From assembly GCA_934274515.1 (NCBI GenBank), contig CAKQTC010000015.1, positions 1-33,216 on the forward strand: a DNA stretch of 33,216 bases, in the 5' to 3' direction. The DNA comes from an uncultured Clostridia bacterium. GTDB lineage: Bacteria > Bacillota > Clostridia > Christensenellales > DTU072. The notes beneath the pieces were generated by a model. It made no database searches and was not told the DNA's origin. It saw only the letters and a list, made by a program, of their open reading frames with translations. Numbering within the stretch: position 1 is the first letter of the stretch; the number at the start of each line of letters is the position of its first letter. Made by a program: the position numbers and the translations under genes. Shown piece by piece: positions 1 through 6,795 of the stretch.

Positions 1-889
1 TATCGTGCCAACGTTTGAAATCGTGGGGATAGCGGTTCTTTTCTTCGTTCATATCCAAGCCGAGATATTGGCAAGCTTCGAGATAATCTCTATATGAATA
101 AAAATTTGTATTTTGCTTTTCGATATAATCCAAAAACTTGCCAAGTTCGTTTTTTACAAGTGCTTTAACGTTATCGATGCGTTCCGAATGGTCGAATTGT
201 ATTTTTCGTTTCGCGAAATTATTAATTTCATATATAGGCTTTGAAGTTTTGTAAGCAGAAATGATTGAAGAAACGTAATAACTGGAATGCGTTATTTCTA
301 ACCTATTTGCTGCAAGCCATTTACGGAACTTTTTGTCTTTACCGCATAGCCGCAAAATTTGCGTTGACATTGCGATATTGTGCAATCCGAGTTTAGTCAG
401 ATATTCGATTTGCGGAAACTTCTCATAAAGTCGTAAGTATTTGAAAACCTCGATACCGGTGTACATATCAACGGCACTATATTTATATTCGGGAAAATGC
501 TGTAAAATATAATCACGATTGACTATCGGGGCATAAGGATCGAACAAATCGTCTGACGCCCAACCCCATTCTTTGCTTTCATACCAATCCGAACATTTTG
601 AAAGTCCTTGTTCGTGCCAACCGACAGAATATCCTCCTATGTAGGTAAATTTTATGTCTTTGCCAAAGCATCTTTCAGAATGGACGCCGTGAACGACAAC
701 GGGCTTACAATACCATTGTTTTTTGTACTCTTTGACAGCTACCGTAACCTTGACAAGTTCACCGTCATTCTTAGTAAAATAAGCATAAAAGCGAGTCCTT
801 CCAAGGTGCTCCGGTTTCAATGCGTTGTCGTATAGTTTTATCTTTTTCTGTATGTATTTCGGAATTGGTTTTATCTTTTCGATTTTCAT
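1..889 (-). CDS. PcfJ-like protein, C-terminus beyond the window
   Basis: The ATG at 889-887 follows an AGGTGAG ribosome binding site and lies one base after the stop of the upstream PcfK-MutS gene, so the two are translationally coupled. 296 codons are visible before the frame runs off the left edge. The protein is rich in Trp and Tyr. It contains GGYSVGWHEQG near residue 80 and, at the edge, YPHDFKRWHD, which matches the Pro/Asp/His-Asp motif typical of PcfJ-like proteins. Known: PcfJ was named from plasmid pCF10, where it lies next to pcfK, and its biochemical role is not established. The adjacency to a PcfK-like gene here supports the call. The missing part is the C-terminus only. Confidence 0.72.
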   Translation of the reverse strand, partial: MKIEKIKPIPKYIQKKIKLYDNALKPEHLGRTRFYAYFTKNDGELVKVTVAVKEYKKQWYCKPVVVHGVHSERCFGKDIKFTYIGGYSVGWHEQGLSKCSDWYESKEWGWASDDLFDPYAPIVNRDYILQHFPEYKYSAVDMYTGIEVFKYLRLYEKFPQIEYLTKLGLHNIAMSTQILRLCGKDKKFRKWLAANRLEITHSSYYVSSIISAYKTSKPIYEINNFAKRKIQFDHSERIDNVKALVKNELGKFLDYIEKQNTNFYSYRDYLEACQYLGLDMNEEKNRYPHDFKRWHD

Positions 890-890
890 T

Positions 891-1898
891 TTATCTCACC
901 TCAACTTTGTTCCCGAACAGGGTAAATATCTCATTCGGAATAGTCTGTTTTTCTGTTGTTTCAGGTTCGTCAATGTCTTGCGGTTCGTATATATCACCGT
1001 CAAATTCACGCATTTCTTCCTCGGACAATATTTCGCCAGTATCTTCGTCTATAAGTCGATTATCGATATGTAATAGGCTGGGAATAAACTGCGTATCGCG
1101 TTCGTTTTCGATGATGTAAAGGTCGTGTTTTTTGACAATTTTCGCAAAGTAATTTTCGGCAGCGTGGTAAGGAAAACCTATCATCGGAACACGTTCTTTC
1201 AATCCTACGTCACGACTTGTAATCGTGAGTTCCATTTCGTTTCCGAGCATTACTGCATTATCACCGAAAACTTCATAAAAATCTCCGAGTCGCAAAGCCA
1301 CAACTGCCGTAGGACGTTCGCTTTGATACAACTTGTAATCTTGGTAAATCCGATTGCCTTTCGGTTCTTCTTTAACAGGCTCTACCGGCGTTACAATCGG
1401 CGTTTTGTTTTCTTCGAGTTCTTCATTGTTTTCAACGCTTTCAGCAGTTAAAGGCTCGTTTATGGGTTCTTTAACATCGGTTTCGTCGAATTTATCAAAC
1501 AATGAGAATTGCAGGCTTTGTTTCGGCGGTTGCGGTTTTACTGTTACAGGCTTTGTTGTAACGACCTTTTTCGGCATAGGTTTATATTCTTCGCCGTCTA
1601 TGGTATAAAGTGTTTCTTCGATAGATTCTTCCTCGAAATAATGAATAGCCCAACCATATACGGTAGCGTCATCGACGCACGCGGAATTAGCACCTTTTTC
1701 TGCAAGTTTTCTTGCTTCTTCACAAGCGTATTTCATAAAGCCTGAAAGCGTTTTCTTATTGAGCAACGGATGTCCGTCTTTCTCAAACGGAGTACCGTTG
1801 TTAATCTTATCTGCAAGAGGTTCGCTTGCATTTTCTTGTAAATATGCAAGTATCATTTCTTCTTGCTTGTTTTTGGCTGTAAGGTTCAGTGTTATCAT
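891..1898 (-). CDS. PcfK-like protein fused to a MutS domain I (mismatch-recognition domain)
   Basis: I start it at ATG 1898-1896, nine bases after AAGGAG; a TTG at 1907 would abut that site. Product 335 residues. Residues about 1-100 resemble PcfK-like proteins (MITLNLTAKNKQEEMILAYL, the HPLLNKKTLSGFMKYA block, YGWAIHYFEE). I recall that the Cas9 inhibitor AcrIIA9 belongs to the same family. A Pro/Glu-rich linker follows, with QFSLF at 130-134, which fits the sliding-clamp binding consensus QL(S/D)LF. Residues about 180-272 match the N-terminal domain of MutS, keeping GDFYE (205-209), the Phe-x-Glu mismatch-reading motif, and PMIGFPYHAAENYFAKIV. No MutS clamp or ATPase domain is present. The tail is acidic. 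Function unknown; a role protecting or repairing entering single-stranded DNA is inference. Confidence 0.75.
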   Translation of the reverse strand: MITLNLTAKNKQEEMILAYLQENASEPLADKINNGTPFEKDGHPLLNKKTLSGFMKYACEEARKLAEKGANSACVDDATVYGWAIHYFEEESIEETLYTIDGEEYKPMPKKVVTTKPVTVKPQPPKQSLQFSLFDKFDETDVKEPINEPLTAESVENNEELEENKTPIVTPVEPVKEEPKGNRIYQDYKLYQSERPTAVVALRLGDFYEVFGDNAVMLGNEMELTITSRDVGLKERVPMIGFPYHAAENYFAKIVKKHDLYIIENERDTQFIPSLLHIDNRLIDEDTGEILSEEEMREFDGDIYEPQDIDEPETTEKQTIPNEIFTLFGNKVEVR

Positions 1899-1937
1899 TG
1901 TTTTCAACTCCTTGTTAGAATTAAAAGAAAGGTCGTC

Positions 1938-2174
1938 TTAAAACGGACAACCTTTCCAAAGCGTTTTATATTCGATATATGTTTTGATGGGGATTACAAC
2001 CCATACGACGTTTGTTATTGGTTTTCTTGTTTTTCTGTCCGGCGGCGAATGTGTTTCATACCAACGAACTTCCCAGAAAGCCAAATCATAGGAATTGGTT
2101 ACAAGGTAAATTTTGAGTTTTCGTTTGCCGTGTTGCTTATAGCAAACTTTATAACCGTATTTGTTTTCAATCAT
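1938..2174 (-). CDS. Hypothetical small basic protein of the ICE
   Basis: 78 residues, not recognised. The ATG overlaps the stop of the upstream gene as ATGA (2174-2171), so translation is coupled. The sequence is rich in Lys, Tyr and Trp, with no signal peptide or membrane segment. It reads like a small soluble beta-rich protein (KLKIYLVTNSYDLAFWEVRWYE, shown here only in its pattern of alternating hydrophobic residues). It lies in the middle of the small-gene operon, 39 bases before the PcfK-MutS gene. Confidence 0.6.
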   Translation of the reverse strand: MIENKYGYKVCYKQHGKRKLKIYLVTNSYDLAFWEVRWYETHSPPDRKTRKPITNVVWVVIPIKTYIEYKTLWKGCPF

Positions 2175-2710
2175 AAGCCGTAAACCCTTTTTGCAAGTCT
2201 TGGCAAAGCCGAAAAGAAGTTGCAGTTCATAATCGTCGAATGCAACTTCCTATCGTGAGCAAAATAGTTTCTGTCGGCGTATTCATAGCCTTGCCTTGTA
2301 AGACGTTTTAATTCATAACGGTCGCTACCGTCGTGGTGGTATCCTTCGATGATAAGGTGTCCGTTACGGTCAATTACTTTGATAGTATCGAGATGTTGGA
2401 TCATAGATTGAAAATCTCGGTAGCAGGTAATGAATTTACCACCGTCGAAATTGCCATTCCATCTTCCACAAATGCCTGTCATAATGTAGTAGCGAGTTTT
2501 GAAACTGTTTTCGAGAGCGTCTTTCAAATCTCGCCACGTTTCTTCGTTTTGGAAATCAATTTCCTTGTAAACATCATCATCCGAGATATTTTCCTTGCAA
2601 GCCCAACCGTTTTCATCGGCATAAGCTTCAAAGAGAAAATCTCTCGTTTCATCGAACTTTTTGTAATTTTCGGTATCGTCGTAAAGCACGATTTCTTTTA
2701 TCTTTTTCAT
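2171..2710 (-). CDS. Hypothetical ICE protein with HHDG motif
   Basis: 179 residues, family not identified. ATG at 2710-2708 is preceded by AAGGAG with eight bases spacing. The N-terminal third is acidic. The central part has GICGRWNGNFDGGKF, and residues near 126 read YHHDGSDRYELKRLT. The HHDG block is one I associate with hypothetical proteins of Bacillota mobile elements, without known function. No membrane segment or metal-binding cluster beyond the His pair. The stop overlaps the next start by four bases. Confidence 0.65.
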   Translation of the reverse strand: MKKIKEIVLYDDTENYKKFDETRDFLFEAYADENGWACKENISDDDVYKEIDFQNEETWRDLKDALENSFKTRYYIMTGICGRWNGNFDGGKFITCYRDFQSMIQHLDTIKVIDRNGHLIIEGYHHDGSDRYELKRLTRQGYEYADRNYFAHDRKLHSTIMNCNFFSALPRLAKRVYGL

Positions 2711-2721
2711 TTGTGTTCTCC

Positions 2722-2898
2722 TTAAAAAAGTTTTGAGATAACTATCTTCTTATACTGCAAGCCGTTATCCCGTCTAAATTTGCTCACAGCCTGTTTTAAT
2801 GTGTAAAACATATAAGATTGCGAAACGTGAGTTTCTTCGTCGTAGTAGTCAAATACGAGCGTTCCGAAGTGGTTGTAATGGTAGAATATATATCTCAT
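2722..2898 (-). CDS. Small hypothetical protein, 58 residues
   Basis: This short frame starts at ATG 2898-2896 and ends at TAA 2724-2722. Its start overlaps the stop of the upstream gene as ATGA, and it fills exactly the gap before the 179-residue gene, whose AAGGAG overlaps its stop. The product begins MRYIFYHYNHFGTLVFDYYD and ends KKIVISKLF, rich in Tyr and Phe. No family recognised. Tight packing and coupling in the operon are the main evidence that it is real. Confidence 0.6.
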   Translation of the reverse strand: MRYIFYHYNHFGTLVFDYYDEETHVSQSYMFYTLKQAVSKFRRDNGLQYKKIVISKLF

Positions 2899-3080
2899 TC
2901 TTCAACTCTCCTGTAAACGTCATCTGCATAAAACTGACAGACAAACCAGTTAAAAAGGGCGTGACATTTCACACCCTTATAATCGACTATGTAATCATTG
3001 TTTCCGACTTCTTCCAAGACGGTTATTTCCGCCATTTCGCCGTTAAGTGATTGAATATGTGCCATTGCTTTATAACTCAT
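2895..3080 (-). CDS. Small hypothetical protein, 61 residues
   Basis: The open frame extends upstream to 3233, but I choose ATG 3080-3078 because GGAGG lies nine bases before it and because the longer form would run through the confident gene upstream. Product begins MSYKAMAHIQSLNGEMAEIT and has an acidic core (VLEEVGNNDYIVDYKGVKCH). It overlaps the upstream gene by 11 bases and the downstream 58-residue gene by four. Family not recognised; the beta-strand pattern and length suggest a small single-domain protein. Confidence 0.6.
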   Translation of the reverse strand: MSYKAMAHIQSLNGEMAEITVLEEVGNNDYIVDYKGVKCHALFNWFVCQFYADDVYRRVEE

Positions 3081-3387
3081 TTGAGTCAACCTCCAAAAAA
3101 CGTAATTCAAGGAACTCGTGCAGATACCAGTCCAGTTTGCAGGATAAATTCCACCAAAGTTCGTGTTCTTTCCCGTCTGTAAAGGTATCGTTGCAATCCA
3201 GTTCATAGTTGTCTTGCAATTCGCCGTTTTCAAAAGCGTTTGCAGCCCAACTTATTTCGGGTTTCTTTTCGTTTTCGATAATCTCATTAAAGCGTTCAAC
3301 GGCTTTTTCATAAGTGGAAAAGGCTTGCGTATCTACACCATCGCAATCGTCTGTAGAATATTGAAATAAGACAAGATAAATTTTCAT
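3070..3387 (-). CDS. Hypothetical ICE protein, 105 residues
   Basis: Starts at ATG 3387-3385 after AGGTG (GTGAGGTGAAAAT). The product begins MKIYLVLFQYSTDDCDGVDT and continues with AFSTYEKAVERFNEIIENEK, a strand-then-helix opening that resembles small ICE proteins of the type 'phage-like inhibitor with YxTxxxA', but no family is certain. It is acidic and has five Trp. It sits nine bases after the 137-residue gene and overlaps the next gene. Confidence 0.65.
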   Translation of the reverse strand: MKIYLVLFQYSTDDCDGVDTQAFSTYEKAVERFNEIIENEKKPEISWAANAFENGELQDNYELDCNDTFTDGKEHELWWNLSCKLDWYLHEFLELRFLEVDSNEL

Positions 3388-3396
3388 ATTTTCACC

Positions 3397-3810
3397 TCAC
3401 GCAAATCTCTTAATTCCGCCGCCGAACGAACGGATACCGATTGTGCCGAACTCCGAACAGAAATCGTCGGTTTTGTTCCACACATAAGCGCAAGCGTAAA
3501 AACCGTTGCCTGTAGGGTACAATATATCGTCCCATTCTTCTTTGTAGTCTGGTATATAGAGAAAGTCGTAACATTCACCGAACTCGGTATATTCGTGAGT
3601 AACCGCATATACAAGTACATTATATTTTCTTTCAAATGACTTGATTTTTTCCATAAGTTCAGGCTCTTGATATGCCCAAAAGCCACCGAAGTTTTCAAAG
3701 AAACATATATCGTTTTTTTCTTTGAATCCTTTGATATACGGTTTGTAAATATCCATTTTCTGCATAAGTTCAATCGCTTTTTGTTTTTTGAGTTCTTTTG
3801 TGATTTTCAT
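3397..3810 (-). CDS. Conserved-type hypothetical ICE protein, 137 residues
   Basis: Starts at ATG 3810-3808 with GGAGAT upstream. A basic helix opens the protein (KITKELKKQKAIELMQKMDI). Middle segments read GGFWAYQEPELMEKIKSFE and YTEFGECYDFLYIPDYKEEW, and the end reads YVWNKTDDFCSEFGTIGIRS followed by FGGGIKRFA. I associate this C-terminal pattern with hypothetical proteins common on Clostridia conjugative elements; the function is not known. An alternative overlapping frame (3384-3773) has unlikely composition and was rejected. Confidence 0.7.
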   Translation of the reverse strand: MKITKELKKQKAIELMQKMDIYKPYIKGFKEKNDICFFENFGGFWAYQEPELMEKIKSFERKYNVLVYAVTHEYTEFGECYDFLYIPDYKEEWDDILYPTGNGFYACAYVWNKTDDFCSEFGTIGIRSFGGGIKRFA

Positions 3811-3828
3811 AATAAATATCTCCTTTTG

Positions 3829-4239
3829 TTAAATACAGTCTTGTAATTGCTCGAATTTATATCCGATGTTTCGCATTGTTTCTTCAAATCCAAACCATGC
3901 CAGCAAATTCATATTGAAGTCGCTGTTGCCAAGCGGATCTTCTTTATCCCATTTGTCGCCAAACAGTTCAGGCAACGAGTAGATACCTGTTCCATTCATC
4001 AGGTCATATAGAAGTTCGTCTATTTCGTCTTTGTATTGTTTGTAAAAACGCACTGTGTCCGAATACCAAATAAGGAATCCGACCGTACCGGATTGACAAC
4101 CGTAGTTAAGCACGTCAGTGAAAATATTCTTTTTGTCGTCATAGTTGCTCCATTCATCAGCAATATAGTTGATGACTCTTTTTTGGAGCGGCGTAGCGTT
4201 ATTTTTAAGACCTTTTACGTTTTTAAGAGTAAGCTTCAT
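3829..4239 (-). CDS. Hypothetical ICE protein, 136 residues
   Basis: ATG 4239-4237 overlaps the upstream stop as ATGA. The product opens KLTLKNVKGLKNNATPLQKR, then a helical region (VINYIADEWSNYDDKKNIFT) and a Cys-Gln-Ser-Gly turn before a Trp/Tyr-rich stretch (VGFLIWYSDTVRFYKQYKDE), ending in an acidic helix. Family not identified with confidence; it resembles helical accessory proteins of ICEs. No signal or membrane segment. Confidence 0.65.
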   Translation of the reverse strand: MKLTLKNVKGLKNNATPLQKRVINYIADEWSNYDDKKNIFTDVLNYGCQSGTVGFLIWYSDTVRFYKQYKDEIDELLYDLMNGTGIYSLPELFGDKWDKEDPLGNSDFNMNLLAWFGFEETMRNIGYKFEQLQDCI

Positions 4240-4490
4240 TGTTGAACCTCCTTTAATTCGTTGATATAAATTTTTTCGTAAGTGTAGCCGTATTCGATAT
4301 AGTGTCCTTTTTCATCTTCAAACACGTCATAATTCAAAACACTGCTTTTCCCTTGTTTTGTGACTGCAAATGTTATTTGTTTTTTATCTGGAAAGTAAAA
4401 AACTGTATCGAATCGGATAAGGCTTTCGCCATCGTTGTAATCAAAACCGTTTGTATCAATAAAAGCAATTTCATTTAGGTTTATCATCAT
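4236..4490 (-). CDS. Small hypothetical ICE protein, 84 residues
   Basis: The open frame reaches 4517, but AAGGAG at 4495-4500 places the start at the first of two ATGs (4490 or 4487). That binding site overlaps the stop of the upstream gene. Product begins MMINLNEIAFIDTNGFDYND and is acidic with alternating hydrophobic residues, suggesting a beta-rich fold. Not recognised. It overlaps the following start by four bases. Confidence 0.6.
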   Translation of the reverse strand: MMINLNEIAFIDTNGFDYNDGESLIRFDTVFYFPDKKQITFAVTKQGKSSVLNYDVFEDEKGHYIEYGYTYEKIYINELKEVQQ

Positions 4491-4498
4491 CTTTCTCC

Positions 4499-4804
4499 TT
4501 AAACCTCTTTGTACCAAACTTCATATTCGACTTCTATATCTCTGACGTCGTAATTGTCGTGTTCTTTGTTATAGAGGGGAACGTCTTGGTAGTACATTGT
4601 GATTATTCCTTTGTACTGATTTTCTTTCCCGATTATCGGGTGACATTTTTGTTCTACTTCATAGAACGGACGTTTGTACGGTTTTCCGTTTCTTGAAACA
4701 CTGTTTATAAACAGTGTTCCTTCATCATTGATGAATCCGAGACCGGATAACTTTTCGTCAGAATTTCTTCTGACTTTCTTGATTGAGTAAACTACTTTTT
4801 TCAT
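4499..4804 (-). CDS. First gene of the ICE small-gene operon, hypothetical, 101 residues
   Basis: The open frame extends to 4870, but I choose ATG 4804-4802 because ATGGAGG stands eight bases upstream; the extension would be read through the end of the inverted repeat. Product begins MKKVVYSIKKVRRNSDEKLS and contains LFINSVSRNGKPYKRPFYEV and an acidic tail (DVRDIEVEYEVWYKEV). Family not recognised. Being first behind the long leader, it would be the most affected by any termination control there. Confidence 0.6.
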   Translation of the reverse strand: MKKVVYSIKKVRRNSDEKLSGLGFINDEGTLFINSVSRNGKPYKRPFYEVEQKCHPIIGKENQYKGIITMYYQDVPLYNKEHDNYDVRDIEVEYEVWYKEV

Positions 4805-4816
4805 TTTGGAATACCT

Positions 4817-5076
4817 CCATATTTTATTTTGCCTTTCGGCAGGGGCAATGTAGCACTGGTCGAAACTCATTTGATTTGTGAATTATGTTGCAATGGACAA
4901 TAGCAACTACAAACTCGTTTTGAGAGAAAAATAGTGCCGTAAAAAGAAAAAAGCCAAACTCTTTCGAGTCTGACTCAATAAGTAAACATTTAGATTTTAA
5001 GTGCTATTTTTCGCGGTGGTTGCTATTGTCGCTGACTTGTGCTACAACAGCAACAACGAAAGGCAATTAAATATGG
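4817..5076. repeat. 260-bp imperfect inverted repeat at the head of the ICE operon
   Basis: The left arm reads inward as CCATATTTTATTTTGCCTTT and the right arm, on the other strand, as CCATATTTAATTGCCTTTCG. Further matching blocks follow in the same order: GTAGCAC (4850-4856 and 5039-5045), a perfect 12-mer GACAATAGCAAC (4896-4907 against 5019-5030) and GAAAAATAG (about 4926-4934 against about 5006-5014). The left arm is longer by an insertion of roughly 30 bases. No target duplication is evident at the ends. This is most of the 478-base gap between the divergent operons. Confidence 0.65.
4941..4975 (-). terminator. Rho-independent terminator inside the inverted repeat, upstream of the ICE operon
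   Basis: On the minus strand AGTCAGACTC pairs with GAGTTTGGCT (8 of 10 pairs) across a GAAA loop and is followed by TTTTTTCTTTTT. It lies about 140 bases before the first gene, so it is either a leader terminator subject to antitermination or the end of a short untranslated RNA. Confidence 0.65.
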
Positions 5077-5086
5077 AATTTACAAT

Positions 5087-5137
5087 AAACCTGCGTATTA
5101 TCCTAAAATTCGATAAAAGCAAACCTGCGTATTATCC
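5087..5137. repeat. Two 17-bp direct repeats, 34-bp period
   Basis: AAACCTGCGTATTATCC occurs at 5087-5103 and again at 5121-5137. The copies are identical and lie between the inverted repeat and the abiE promoter. The 34-bp period is close to three helical turns, which would suit a dimeric regulator or an initiator-type binding site. The function is not shown by the sequence. Confidence 0.7.
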
Positions 5138-5218
5138 GTAAAACATAAAAACACTATCAATAACTTGGTTTATCTTTGAAATTGCTCCACATAAAAATTA
5201 AAAATACCCAAACATTTG

Positions 5219-5247
5219 TTGACAAACAAGGTATAAAACTGTATAAT
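5219..5247 (+). promoter_or_regulatory. Promoter of the abiE pair
   Basis: TTGACA at 5219-5224 and TATAAT at 5242-5247 with 17 bases between, a full sigma-A consensus. A 12-base palindrome TTTGTTGACAAA (5215-5226) covers the -35 box. AbiEi antitoxins are known to repress their own promoter by binding inverted repeats there, so this is a candidate operator. Confidence 0.85.
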
Positions 5248-5282
5248 TTAAGAGCAAACGGAATATAATAAAGTGAGGAAAT

Positions 5283-5909
5283 ATGGAACTTGTTAATTGC
5301 TTAAAAACTCAATATGGAGAAAACACACCTATCTTTTTTGAAGATATAGCCAATGTTTGCTCTGGATATACAAGAGGACGTGTATATCAACTTATTGATG
5401 CCGCTATGAATAGCGGCCTTTTGGCTAAAGCCGGATACGATTGTTATTATGTTCCTACAACAACTCCGTTTGGAAAGTCTTTGCTTAATCCTCGAAAGAT
5501 AATTGAAAAAAAATATATTTCAAATAATGGCAAAGTGTACGGTTTTTATACCGGTATATCATTGCTTAACAGTTTCGGCATAACGACTCAAATGCCGAAC
5601 GTAATTGAAGTATTTACAAACAACGAAGCCACAAAATCAAGACGTGTAATGATAAACAATCAAACGATTATAGTCAAAAGGGCGCGCACTACAATAAATA
5701 GCGCAAACTACAAAGAGATGATGCTTTTAGAATTGTTCAACCTTGCGGACGCTCGTTCTATTGATGTACAGGCAACACAAAAAATCGTTGATTATATGAA
5801 AAAGAACAATATATCAATTCAAGGTATTATGAAATACGCAGAATTCGTTCCTGCGAGAGCTATAAAAAATTTTATGAGTAGCGAGGTGCAAAATGCTTTT
5901 GCATACTGA
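5283..5909 (+). CDS. AbiEi-type antitoxin (type IV toxin-antitoxin)
   Basis: 208 residues, preceded by GTGAGGAAAT. The N-terminal 60 residues form a winged-helix type segment (FEDIANVCSGYTRGRVYQLI, then DAAMNSGLLAKAGYDCYYVP), and the rest has the KVYGFYTGISLLNSFGITTQ segment typical of the DUF6088/AbiEi antitoxin group. Its stop overlaps the AbiEii start by 17 bases, the usual coupled layout. Known: AbiEi counteracts the AbiEii nucleotidyltransferase and represses its own promoter. On an ICE the pair acts in phage exclusion and in keeping the element. The pairing makes the call firm. Confidence 0.88.
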   Translation: MELVNCLKTQYGENTPIFFEDIANVCSGYTRGRVYQLIDAAMNSGLLAKAGYDCYYVPTTTPFGKSLLNPRKIIEKKYISNNGKVYGFYTGISLLNSFGITTQMPNVIEVFTNNEATKSRRVMINNQTIIVKRARTTINSANYKEMMLLELFNLADARSIDVQATQKIVDYMKKNNISIQGIMKYAEFVPARAIKNFMSSEVQNAFAY

Positions 5910-6795
5910 CAAAAACCTGTTTGAACAAACGATTCTTCAAGTTGCTCAAAGGAGCGGAATTGAATCGGGAATTATAGAGAAAGACTATTATGTTTCATTA
6001 TTACTCAAAGAATTGAGTCAAACGCTGCCGTCTATGATATTCAAAGGCGGAACGTCTTTGTCTAAATGCCATAAAGTAATAAAAAGATTTTCTGAAGACA
6101 TCGATATTACTTTGGATGAAAATCATTTGTCGCAAGGCAATCGCAAGAGCGTAAAAACGGCGATTGTAAACGCATGTGAAAAGTTGGGATTTTCTATATC
6201 GAATCTTGACGACATAAAAAGCCGAATGGATTTCAACCATTACGAGATAGAGTATTCCGGCTTGTTTATGATTGACGGGCTAAAACCCGATATAGAAATA
6301 GACACGATTTTTTCAATTCGTTCCTTCCCGTATGAGCAAAAATTGGCTACAAGTATAATCTACGATTATCTAAACGAAATGGGGTTAGATGAATTTATCA
6401 ATACCTATGAACTTTTGCCGTATCCTGTGAATACACAGTCTATCGATAGAACGTTCGTTGATAAAGTGTTTGCTTTGTGCGACTACTATTTGGAAGAGAA
6501 AACAAAAGAAAGATCGAGACATCTATATGATATTTATAAACTCTATCCTTTGCTGTCAGATTTTGATAGAATAAAAGAGTTGGCGAAAGAAACACGAGTC
6601 GCAAGAATAAATAGTCCGTTTTGCGAATCAGCAACATCATCAAAAACGATTAACGAACTTCTTCAAGAAATACTTGATAAAGAATACTATCGAATTGATT
6701 ATAAAGAAAACACCTCTATATTGGTATACGATAATATTCCATATGAAGAAGCAATATCTGTTATTCCCCAAATAATAGAAAAGAAAATCTTTTAA
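5893..6795 (+). CDS. AbiEii/AbiGii-type nucleotidyltransferase toxin
   Basis: 300 residues, the usual family length. ATG 5893 follows GAGGTGCAAA. The catalytic motifs are intact: GGTSLSK at about residues 52-58 and SEDIDI at about 67-72 (the two metal-binding Asp), then a third acidic segment LKPDIEIDTIF near 138 and the family block KERSRHLYDIYKLYPLL near 208. Known: AbiEii toxins transfer nucleotides, reported to act on tRNA acceptor ends for relatives, and cause abortive phage infection when unrestrained. It is the last ICE gene before the attachment site. No clear terminator follows. Confidence 0.9.
   Translation: MLLHTDKNLFEQTILQVAQRSGIESGIIEKDYYVSLLLKELSQTLPSMIFKGGTSLSKCHKVIKRFSEDIDITLDENHLSQGNRKSVKTAIVNACEKLGFSISNLDDIKSRMDFNHYEIEYSGLFMIDGLKPDIEIDTIFSIRSFPYEQKLATSIIYDYLNEMGLDEFINTYELLPYPVNTQSIDRTFVDKVFALCDYYLEEKTKERSRHLYDIYKLYPLLSDFDRIKELAKETRVARINSPFCESATSSKTINELLQEILDKEYYRIDYKENTSILVYDNIPYEEAISVIPQIIEKKIF

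Noticed and set aside
891..1898. Decayed remnant of a chromosomal mutS gene
   Set aside because: The frame is intact, has its own binding site, is fused in frame to a PcfK-like domain and keeps the key residues, so it is a real domain architecture rather than a pseudogene.
3384..3773. 129-codon minus-strand frame overlapping the 137-residue gene
   Set aside because: Ser/Thr-rich shadow composition with no ribosome binding site, while the 137-residue frame has both a binding site and a plausible protein sequence.
5073..5141. 22-codon plus-strand open frame through the 17-bp direct repeats
   Set aside because: Too short, weak ribosome binding site, and made of the repeats themselves; cannot be told from chance.
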